From contig JAJYPA010000482.1 in assembly GCA_021795795.1 (NCBI GenBank), forward strand, positions 1 to 6,354: a stretch of DNA of 6,354 nt, given 5' to 3'. The notes beneath the pieces were generated by a model. The model was given only the letters and a program-made list of their open reading frames with translations, ran no database searches and was not told the origin of the DNA. Below are positions 1 through 5,123 of the stretch, in pieces. Every line of letters starts with the position of its first letter. Within the stretch, counting starts at the first letter, position 1. Position numbers and translations under genes: made by a program. Origin of the DNA: Pseudomonadota bacterium. Its GTDB lineage: Bacteria; Pseudomonadota; Gammaproteobacteria; Halothiobacillales; Halothiobacillaceae.

Positions 1-677
1 TTGAGTTTGCTTTGGTCAATGAGCCACTTCACCAACGGACCCAAATCAGCCTTCCCATTGGGGTTGGATTCAGGGAACTTGGCGCTAATCATGTGACTCG
101 CCGCATTCCGGCAGGCATCAATGACTGGCGGTGGAACTCGTATGGACGCGGTATCCACGACATCATCAAGCGCGTGAATAATATCCTCGCGGTTTTTCTC
201 AGGAATCTTATCGGGTATCAGCGCCGGCAGCACCCCGAGGAATGTTTTAGACTTAAGAGTAACCAAAAAACCGTAGCTAATAACTTGCTCTGCAAGAACA
301 GCTATCCAGTGGGATTCTCCCGTTCCTTTTCCGAGTACAACCCCATTACCCGGCATAAGCGCCAGAGTAGCGCCTGCTTCAAAGGAAGCATTTATGTTTG
401 CAGGGCACTTATCTATATCGGGTCCCGTTTGGTTCCAACTTAATGGGCGAGGTGTAATTCTGTCAATTGACCAACTCTTATAGCTGGACTGTTTATACAC
501 CCTACCGCGGCGAATTCTCGTAGATGAATTGAAGTAATCTTCCACGAAAATATGCTCATGGGCAGGTTCACTGCTCTCCAGCCTAAAAGGAAATATGAGG
601 GGCTGAGAAATCATCAACCTCAGCTTGACATTAGTACCCTCGTAATAATCTCCTTCAATTTGAGCGATATAGTCCAT
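1..677 (-). CDS. Unrecognised protein downstream of hsdS, 3' end outside the window
   Basis: An uninterrupted frame of 225 codons starts with ATG at 677 and runs off the left edge. The start is well supported: the hsdS stop and this ATG share one base (TGATG), and AAGGAG lies 8 bases upstream inside the hsdS tail, so translation is probably coupled to hsdS. I do not recognise the family. The N-terminal half (residues 1-150) looks like a mixed beta-rich soluble domain with no membrane segment or signal peptide. Residues about 164-225 are helical; VIDACRNAASHM followed by KADLGPLVKWLID faintly recalls the C-terminal region of abortive-infection (Abi-C/HEPN-like) proteins. That resemblance is from memory and weak. 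It does not look like HsdR in this part: no helicase or nuclease motif is seen. Position in an hsd operon suggests a defence-related accessory protein, by inference only. A plus-strand frame at 12-443 is its antisense shadow. Confidence 0.72.
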   Translation of the reverse strand, partial: MDYIAQIEGDYYEGTNVKLRLMISQPLIFPFRLESSEPAHEHIFVEDYFNSSTRIRRGRVYKQSSYKSWSIDRITPRPLSWNQTGPDIDKCPANINASFEAGATLALMPGNGVVLGKGTGESHWIAVLAEQVISYGFLVTLKSKTFLGVLPALIPDKIPEKNREDIIHALDDVVDTASIRVPPPVIDACRNAASHMISAKFPESNPNGKADLGPLVKWLIDQSKL

Positions 678-2008
678 CACATCGTCTCCTTCCAGTCACG
701 CACATCAATTTTCCCCGTCACTGCATCCGAAATCAGTGTCATCCGGCGCTCCCGGAGCAGATTGATGCCGTTTTCCGCTTCCTGAACGAGAGTGTCCATG
801 CGGGCGGTTTCTGCGTCGAGGAATGCGACGATGGCGTGCTGTTCTTCGGGTGGCGGCATGCAAAATTTAGCGCTGCCAAGAGTACTCCTACTAATTCTTT
901 GCATGGTGGTGCCGCGTGCCAAATTTTCCATGTTGGCCAAATGTGCCTTAGATGAAAGCATATAGGTAATAAACTGACGAGAAAAGTCCCGGTCGGGTCG
1001 AAAAATTACATTATCGACAGATGTTACCATATACCCGAAAAATTCTGGGATTATGCAGGAACGTCCAATGGGAATATTTAGATGAGAGATGAGTATATCT
1101 CCGGGTTTCACTTTTGTGCAGCGCAGGTCAACAAATGTTTCCTCACTTATAAATCCTGCGCCTTGCTCCTTATAGAATCCTTCCCCCACATTACCAGTAG
1201 TGATGTACCTGATACCGGTGTCTGATAAATCCTTGCTTTCTATCCAGTCGCCATCTATAAAAAGTGAATTGCTATCAGATGACATAGAATGCAACGGGAT
1301 GGGTTTCCACCCCTCCGGCACCTCCCCCAGCCACTCCACCCCGGAATCCTTCATCGGAACATCCGGGTTCAGCCCTTTCGTCACCGCCTGGCTGATGAGG
1401 GCCTGCCGTTTCTCTTTCAGCAACTCGATGAGGGTTTCGTATTCGGCAATGAGGGCATCTATACGGGCGGTTTCGGCGTCGAGGAAGGCGGCGATGGCGT
1501 GCTGCTCTTCTATAGGTGGTAGTACTATTTTAGCGGATTTTATAAGATACTGATTAAGCATCTTAGCGCCATAAATATTCTCTGACGCATTTTTGGGGAT
1601 ACATATAGGAACGGTGTAATAAGCCCAACGCGATAATATGTTAGCGCTAGACTGAAATATAGCGATAGCCTCATTGGTATACATCGGGACTGCGGCGATA
1701 GAAACCTGCCCAACACTCAGCTTGATAGAAAATAGCAAGCTCCCATTCGGTGCAATGCGTATCTTGTGCTTCCTGACCGCACTCATAGATATTCTTTTCG
1801 CCGTTTCTGTCAGGAATTTTGGGCGAATATCAGAAATGTTGGCCCATGGTAGGTCTCCATCATAGCTACTCTCATCTCCCGTAGGTGGAGTCCAGCCTCT
1901 ATAAAAATCACAACAAAAACCTACCTTTTTTACTCCCCACCCCTCAGGCACATCCCCCAACCACTCGACACTCGAGTCCCTGTGTTTTGGATAACGTGGA
2001 TATGTCAT
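677..2008 (-). CDS. hsdS: Type I restriction-modification specificity subunit HsdS
   Basis: 443-residue DNA-recognition subunit of a type I restriction enzyme, which would bind two HsdM and direct methylation or cleavage to a bipartite site. It has the classic two-half layout: an N-terminal DSSVEWLGDVPEGW motif, target-recognition domain 1 at about residues 24-162, a central conserved helix at about 164-215 beginning PPIEEQHAIAAFLDAETARI, a second start-like motif DSGVEWLGEVPEGW at 221-234, recognition domain 2 at about 235-384, and a distal conserved helix from PPPEEQHAIVAFLDAETARM at about 385 to 435. Length is normal and no frameshift is seen. The ATG overlaps the preceding ORF as ATGA and has GGAGG 7 bases upstream. 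The recognition domains are visibly more AT-rich than the conserved helices, as is usual for exchanged domains. Activity is doubtful because the methyltransferase gene upstream is only a fragment. Confidence 0.95.
   Translation of the reverse strand: MTYPRYPKHRDSSVEWLGDVPEGWGVKKVGFCCDFYRGWTPPTGDESSYDGDLPWANISDIRPKFLTETAKRISMSAVRKHKIRIAPNGSLLFSIKLSVGQVSIAAVPMYTNEAIAIFQSSANILSRWAYYTVPICIPKNASENIYGAKMLNQYLIKSAKIVLPPIEEQHAIAAFLDAETARIDALIAEYETLIELLKEKRQALISQAVTKGLNPDVPMKDSGVEWLGEVPEGWKPIPLHSMSSDSNSLFIDGDWIESKDLSDTGIRYITTGNVGEGFYKEQGAGFISEETFVDLRCTKVKPGDILISHLNIPIGRSCIIPEFFGYMVTSVDNVIFRPDRDFSRQFITYMLSSKAHLANMENLARGTTMQRISRSTLGSAKFCMPPPEEQHAIVAFLDAETARMDTLVQEAENGINLLRERRMTLISDAVTGKIDVRDWKETM
801..847. 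repeat. Direct repeat inside hsdS, distal conserved-region copy
   Basis: Encodes the start of the distal conserved helix (EEQHAIVAFLDAETAR). It matches 1464-1510 at 43 of 47 bases by eye. Such repeats in hsdS allow recombination that swaps recognition domains. Confidence 0.8.
1464..1510. repeat. Direct repeat inside hsdS, central conserved-region copy
   Basis: Partner of 801-847, encoding EEQHAIAAFLDAETAR of the central conserved helix. A second, weaker pair encodes the VEWLG-VPEGW motifs at 1307-1349 and 1937-1979 (about 35 of 43 bases). The two pairs bracket each recognition domain. Confidence 0.8.
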
Positions 2009-2148
2009 ATCGCCACCTCCGCCAGACTACCGGACAGCTCGCACACGTAGAAAGGTCGGATACCCGGTATCTCATACCCCACGACGCCCACCTTGCTGCC
2101 CTTGGTTACGTCTTTCCATCTGTCGAGGGCCCGTAACCGTAGCCTCAC
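2005..2148 (-). pseudogene. 47-codon ORF repeating the HsdM C-terminal tail, between vapC and hsdS
   Basis: Opens with GTG at 2148, which overlaps the vapC stop as GTGA, and ends with TGA at 2007-2005, which overlaps the hsdS start as ATGA. The product would be 47 residues. Its core KVGVVGYEIPGIRPFYVCEL matches the tail of the larger hsdM fragment, KVGIVGYEIFFNRHFYVFEP, and the following SLAEV matches SLVEI. The DNA agrees too: 2068-2095 against 3087-3114 differ at one base of 28. The natural place for an hsdM 3' end is just before hsdS, so I read this as a residual or duplicated hsdM tail. It may still be translated as a short coupling peptide that delivers ribosomes to hsdS. A free-standing small SH3-like protein is the alternative, but the DNA-level match argues against it. 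Confidence 0.6.
2044..2095. repeat. hsdM-tail direct repeat, hsdS-proximal copy
   Basis: Pairs with 3063-3114 at a constant offset of 1019 bases and without gaps. The inner 28 bases (2068-2095) have one mismatch; identity falls to about 80% over the whole block. The VapBC genes lie between the copies. Confidence 0.75.
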
Positions 2149-2594
2149 GCGTTCACCAAAACCCAATCCAGGCCGTGTGCGGTGAAGTTCTTGAAATCAC
2201 CGTCCAGAGTAGCGAGGCGCAACCCTCCGGCCAGTGCGAATGCGGCCAGATAGGCGTCCATCCACACCTTGGGTGAGGCGGTGTTGCGGGTGGCCAGTGT
2301 ACGCCAGAGGGAGAAAACGTCAGGGGCCTCTTCGCGTACGCAAACACGCGGAGAAGACTGCAGGGCATCCAACGCGACTAAAGCATCCCGGTTGCTCATG
2401 CTGTCTACTCCATAGGCTTTGAACAGCGTCGGCGTAGAAGCCAGCCGCAGAAAACTTTGCTGGGTTGCGCGACAAAATACGGCAGGGTGGGATGCCGTCG
2501 CCTCCTGCAGCGCTTTCCGGGCGCTTTCGTGGAAGGGATGCCGGGTGAATACCACCGCCAGCCACACGCTGGTATCAAACAGGGAACCCGGCAC
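2145..2594 (-). CDS. vapC: VapC-like PIN-domain toxin, putative ribonuclease
   Basis: Probable PIN-domain endoribonuclease of a type II toxin-antitoxin pair, 149 residues from the chosen start. The start is GTG at 2594, giving VPGSLFDTSVWL; GAGGAGG lies 9 bases upstream and the PIN fold then begins at once, as expected. A longer reading from TTG at 2636 would overlap the antitoxin by 62 bases and adds a basic leader not typical of the family. Visible acidic PIN residues are D7 (LFDTSVW), D113 (WMDAYLAAFA) and D131/D133 (TLDGDF). The segment CRATQQSFLRLAST near residues 41-54 is typical of the VapC subgroup that has Gln or Thr where others have Glu. The gene overlaps the end of the antitoxin gene by 20 bases and its own stop overlaps the next ORF. 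It appears intact. Target RNA cannot be inferred. Confidence 0.9.
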   Translation of the reverse strand: MPGSLFDTSVWLAVVFTRHPFHESARKALQEATASHPAVFCRATQQSFLRLASTPTLFKAYGVDSMSNRDALVALDALQSSPRVCVREEAPDVFSLWRTLATRNTASPKVWMDAYLAAFALAGGLRLATLDGDFKNFTAHGLDWVLVNA

Positions 2595-2880
2595 GACGCG
2601 CGTCCTCCTCAGCTTGAGCGGCTTGTTCCAGTGCAATCAACTCAGCAAGGCTCATATGGAGCGCCGGTGCGTCGGCATGTCCGCGGATGAACGGTAAACC
2701 GCTCTCATCCAGTTCCACCACGGAACCCCGTGGTGGGGACGCAGGCAGTTTCGGCGCCGCCATTCCCATCCCCTGTCGCAGGTACTCGGCCACCAAATCA
2801 CGCAGCGTGCGCCCTTGCAGGACGGCCCGCAATTTCGCCTCGCGAATGAGTTCGTCCGGTAAGTCCAGGGTGGTTTTCAT
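2575..2880 (-). CDS. vapB: VapB-like ribbon-helix-helix antitoxin
   Basis: 101-residue antitoxin for the adjoining PIN toxin. Residues 1-36, opening MKTTLDLPDELIREAK, are a ribbon-helix-helix DNA-binding domain: a beta strand followed by two helices. A proline-rich linker follows at about 41-51, and the C-terminal helix (about 75-97, LAELIALEQAAQAEEDARR) is the likely toxin-wrapping part. ATG at 2880 is preceded by AAGGAGG with a 4-base gap. A longer frame open to 3015 adds residues that do not resemble the family, so it was rejected. It probably autorepresses its own promoter as a complex with the toxin, which is the usual behaviour of the family. The gene follows the hsdM fragment after an 89-base gap, so it may have its own promoter. 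Confidence 0.88.
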   Translation of the reverse strand: MKTTLDLPDELIREAKLRAVLQGRTLRDLVAEYLRQGMGMAAPKLPASPPRGSVVELDESGLPFIRGHADAPALHMSLAELIALEQAAQAEEDARRAGFPV

Positions 2881-2927
2881 GATGCCTCCTTGCTCGTGGG
2901 GTACTAGCCAACGCCAGCCATGAAACC

Positions 2928-2955
2928 AGCTTACCATTTTGCTGGGTTGCGGCAA
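2928..2955 (-). promoter_or_regulatory. Possible vapBC promoter
   Basis: The 89-base gap between the hsdM fragment and vapB holds TTGCCG (2950-2955) and TAAGCT (2928-2933) 16 bases apart on the minus strand. The -10 is poor. Downstream, GGCTGGCGTTGGC-type GCC/GGC repeats (2907-2920) could form an operator for VapB. This is a weak call based on position and spacing only. Confidence 0.2.
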
Positions 2956-2969
2956 GTTGCCCTCATCGT

Positions 2970-3539
2970 TTATGCCGACATCTCCCTCAGCATCTGGAGT
3001 ATCCGCCCGGTACACGCCTTCAGGTCCGCATCAATCTCCACCAGACTCCGGGGCGGCTCGAACACGTAGAAATGCCGGTTGAAAAATATCTCATACCCCA
3101 CGATGCCCACCTTGGCGTCCTTGGCGTCCCGTTTGGATTCGTCAATCCACGCATCCGGGACATGGGGCAGGACTTCCCGTTTGAAATACGCGTACACGTC
3201 CTCGCCCAGAGGCACGTTCTCCGTGTCCCGCAGCCCGGAATCCGGCTCATACTTCGGGCCGTTACGCTTGCCGCTTTCCACGGGTACCGCATCCGGGCAG
3301 GATTCCGTGAACGCATCCCGGACCGCCTTGCGGTTTGCCGGGGTATAGCGGCTGCCCCGGGCTTCCAGAATCCCCTCGATGCGCGGCCACAGGGTGTTCC
3401 AGTTGTCGTCCGGAGTATCCCCCAACGCCTGAAACAGGGCTTCGGCGTCATCCAGCAACCCATCCACCTCGCGGAGGGCCTGTGCCTGGGCCTCCACAGC
3501 GCAAATCTTTCTGGCATTCCGGCAACCCGATGGTGTCAT
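2970..3539 (-). pseudogene. hsdM: C-terminal fragment of type I DNA methyltransferase HsdM
   Basis: Up to 189 codons matching the C-terminal part of an HsdM adenine methyltransferase. Recognisable landmarks are DTENVPLGEDVYAYFKREV, LPHVPDAWID and GYEIFFNRHFYVFEPPRSL, then a terminal helix ending LREMSA. Full HsdM proteins are roughly 500 residues or more; the S-adenosylmethionine-binding motif and the NPP[FY] catalytic motif are both absent. In this frame a TAG stop stands immediately before the apparent ATG at 3539, and further upstream the DNA encodes a HEPN protein in another frame. The real hsdM homology therefore probably starts near 3500-3530, at a deletion or recombination junction. 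It cannot methylate DNA. Whether the tail is translated is unknown; no Shine-Dalgarno is evident at 3539. Confidence 0.87.
3063..3114. repeat. hsdM-tail direct repeat, copy within the larger hsdM fragment
   Basis: Partner of 2044-2095. Encodes KVGIVGYEI and the FYV motif near the HsdM C-terminus. Confidence 0.75.
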
Positions 3540-3825
3540 CTAAATCGTAATCCGCTCGTGCGCGCTTTTTCCTGGCTTTTTCCAGGTCGTCTCCCATATC
3601 CCGCAGCCCCTGTTCGTCTGAGGTCCGGAAAGTTTGTGTCAGACGTTTATGCATGCCCAACCGGTCCATATTGGGTGGGGGCTGCAAGGCCAGTGTATCC
3701 TTTAGGTTTACCGCTGCGTGATATAGGGCATAGTAGGCGCGGGATACTGCGGTTCTTCGAGCCTGTTCGCTTTCGGGATTCAGTTGCTCAGCGAAGAACA
3801 GAAAATCTTCCGCATTAACCGGCAT
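3448..3825 (-). CDS. HEPN-domain protein with altered C-terminus
   Basis: 125-residue all-helical HEPN protein, a family often found in toxin-antitoxin and RNA-cleaving defence systems. The signature SRAYYALYHAA at about residues 29-39 contains R-x6-H, which fits the RX4-6H nuclease motif of active HEPN proteins. The helical core continues to ARADYDLDDTI at about residue 97. After roughly residue 102 the sequence turns into CGGPGTGPPRGGWVAG, which is an out-of-frame reading of the hsdM fragment, so the native C-terminal helix has been lost. The overlap with the hsdM fragment frame is 92 bases. ATG at 3825 comes 4 bases after the stop of the preceding small gene, with no strong Shine-Dalgarno, so translation is probably coupled to it. 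A reduced or lost function is possible; the core and the R/H pair remain. Confidence 0.75.
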   Translation of the reverse strand: MPVNAEDFLFFAEQLNPESEQARRTAVSRAYYALYHAAVNLKDTLALQPPPNMDRLGMHKRLTQTFRTSDEQGLRDMGDDLEKARKKRARADYDLDDTIGLPECQKDLRCGGPGTGPPRGGWVAG

Positions 3826-3829
3826 GGGC

Positions 3830-4060
3830 TTAGGCTACTTGCTGTAAAGTGGTTGTATACCGTCTGCAACTGATGGAAAGATTGCCCATCTCTGGAATGG
3901 ACAATTGCGTTTTTACCGCACGTTCCACCCCCCACTCTAACGCATCAAGGCGGCTGTCCTCTATATTGCCCGGCAGTATCAATTCATGCAGGATTGTTAC
4001 GTCCCGCAATAAATTAGGTGCTATGTCCCGAGCTATTTGAGGTCGAAACGACGGTGTCAT
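3830..4060 (-). CDS. Small protein of unknown function upstream of the HEPN gene
   Basis: 76 residues from ATG at 4060 (MTPSFRPQIARDIAP). A GTG at 4084 would add eight residues; neither start has a good Shine-Dalgarno, so the start is uncertain. The protein is soluble, with a likely helical middle (LDALEWGVERAVKTQL) and no signal peptide or membrane segment. I do not recognise it. It ends 4 bases before the HEPN start, so the two are probably co-translated. Small partners of HEPN proteins are often nucleotidyltransferase (MNT) or other antitoxins, but no MNT motif (GSxxRG) is present here. The gene may also be the remains of something larger cut by the events that rearranged this island. Confidence 0.5.
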   Translation of the reverse strand: MTPSFRPQIARDIAPNLLRDVTILHELILPGNIEDSRLDALEWGVERAVKTQLSIPEMGNLSISCRRYTTTLQQVA

Positions 4061-4097
4061 CCCACGGTTTTTCGGCAAGAACACGCAGCCGGAGAAG

Positions 4098-4123
4098 CGC
4101 GGGACAGCGATGGCTATCCCGCG
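4098..4123 (-). repeat. Inverted repeat, 11-base arms and 4-base loop
   Basis: CGCGGGAYAGC pairs with its complement across a 4-base loop (4109-4112). In minus-strand RNA every position pairs, with a single U.G wobble; in plus-strand RNA the same place is a C-A mismatch. This favours a structure made from minus-strand transcripts. No T-run follows, so it is not a standard intrinsic terminator; it may reduce read-through or be an operator or mobile-repeat remnant. Confidence 0.6.
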
Positions 4124-4310
4124 GAGTGGTTACCGTCAGAAGGGCTCTTTCTGCGCTTAAGGGGGTAGTGCCGGTAGTGGCTTATTTGTCGCCCATAACG
4201 GCTTTCAATCAGGCTGGACAATGCCGTGACGAACTGGCTGGCTCAGGGCTCATCGGAGAGATCCTGCGGGAAACAATAGCGCCCAGTCCTCCAGCAGTGC
4301 CTCTGCCTTA

Positions 4311-4319
4311 TCTCCTTCT
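4311..4319 (-). promoter_or_regulatory. Strong Shine-Dalgarno with no start codon after it
   Basis: AGAAGGAGA lies directly after the aldolase TAA stop (4322-4320). The next 20 bases hold no ATG, GTG or TTG at a usable distance. It suggests that a third gene of this operon once began here and was lost, or it is chance. Confidence 0.35.
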
Positions 4320-5123
4320 TTATGGGTCCCCGAAAAATGAATCCTGTGGCCTGATCTGTTTCAGCATCTGTCGGGCCAAATATGAGAACCCGGCATCGCT
4401 TCGAGCAGATTGGAGGATCCAGTCGTGCGCCTCCCGCGCGCGGACTGGATCAATTTCATGGATGGTTCCTGCAGAAAGTGCCATGATCTGCAGGCGGGCC
4501 GTTCGCTCCATCTGGACCGCTATAACACAGGCCTCCTGAACCGTGCGCCCGGCCACCACCAAGCCATGATGAGCTAGAAGCACCGCTCGCCTGGAGCCCA
4601 GAGCCTCTGAGATCAGCGCTCCTTCCTCGTTTCCTGCTGGGACACCCGGCCAATGGGCCAGAAATCCAACATCTTCATACAGCATGCAGCTATCCATGTG
4701 CGCGATGCAAAGCGGCTGCTCCAGAAGCGACAACGCCGAGATATTTGGCGCATGGGTGTGAATAATGCACTGCACGTCTGGCCGGGTCCGGTAAATCCAG
4801 GAATGGAACCGGTTCGCTGGGTTAGCCATCCCATTTCCTTCAAGCACTTCTAGGTCTGCGTTAACGCGAATCAAGTTAGACGAAGTTATTTCATCAAACC
4901 CTAATCCCATTGCCTGGGTCCAATAACTGTCGGTATCGCCGTTACGCGCGGTTATTTGGCCTGCTAATCCAGAGTCATGACCCTGGGCATACAGAATCCT
5001 GCAGGTCAGAGCAACCATGGTTGGTAGATCCCAATCCAAACTGGTGGGGAGATGACGCCTCATCTGCGCGCGCCCCCTGTCCAAAAGACTGTCACGCTCG
5101 GCGTGTGCTGTATGCATTTCCAT
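4320..5123 (-). CDS. Class II aldolase/adducin-family protein
   Basis: 267-residue metal-dependent aldolase-fold protein, probably cytoplasmic. The start is ATG at 5123 with AGGAGGT 4 bases upstream, inside the previous gene; a longer frame to 5195 was rejected. Family landmarks are AGQITAR near residue 54, FHSWIYRTRPDV at 106-117, the zinc pair H122 and H124 (IIHTHAPN), and H186 (LLAHHGLVV). By alignment from memory with fuculose-phosphate aldolase, the catalytic Glu of that enzyme (SSEWRFH) falls at A103 (NPANRFH). The Ala is common in the adducin-like branch, whose members are often not true aldolases. It ends FFGDP, a little longer than minimal members. It overlaps the diiron-enzyme gene by 32 bases, so the two are very probably co-translated and act in one pathway. 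Substrate unknown. Confidence 0.9.
   Translation of the reverse strand: MEMHTAHAERDSLLDRGRAQMRRHLPTSLDWDLPTMVALTCRILYAQGHDSGLAGQITARNGDTDSYWTQAMGLGFDEITSSNLIRVNADLEVLEGNGMANPANRFHSWIYRTRPDVQCIIHTHAPNISALSLLEQPLCIAHMDSCMLYEDVGFLAHWPGVPAGNEEGALISEALGSRRAVLLAHHGLVVAGRTVQEACVIAVQMERTARLQIMALSAGTIHEIDPVRAREAHDWILQSARSDAGFSYLARQMLKQIRPQDSFFGDP

Larger units (their letters stand above)
4085..4319. other. Intergenic stretch without a supported gene
   Basis: 235 bases between the aldolase stop and the small unknown gene. Long frames cross it on both strands but none has start signals or recognisable content. On the minus strand two short open stretches read as plausible protein: one ending LLEDWALLFPAGSLR at 4250, and one ending at a TAG near 4115 that contains ALSSLIESRYGRQIS. 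They could be gene remnants. No tRNA, insertion-sequence end or T-tracted terminator is seen. Confidence 0.5.

Noticed and set aside
12..443. Plus-strand open frame of 143 codons
   Set aside because: It is antisense to the well-supported minus-strand gene after hsdS, has no ribosome-binding site and no recognisable content.
2595..2636. TTG start for VapC giving 163 residues
   Set aside because: The GTG at 2594 has GAGGAGG at good spacing and places the PIN strand at the N-terminus.
2881..3015. Longer antitoxin reading to 3015
   Set aside because: The extra 45 residues do not look like protein of this family, and the ATG at 2880 has a clear Shine-Dalgarno.
3072..3818. Plus-strand open frame of 248 codons
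   Set aside because: It lies antisense to the hsdM fragment and HEPN gene, whose minus-strand proteins are recognisable; a GC-rich shadow.
4098..4123. Intrinsic terminator
   Set aside because: The stem is good but no T-run follows on either strand.
4018..4539. Plus-strand open frame of 173 codons across the intergenic gap
   Set aside because: It overlaps the aldolase gene in antisense at one end, has no Shine-Dalgarno and no family resemblance; kept only as part of the intergenic note.
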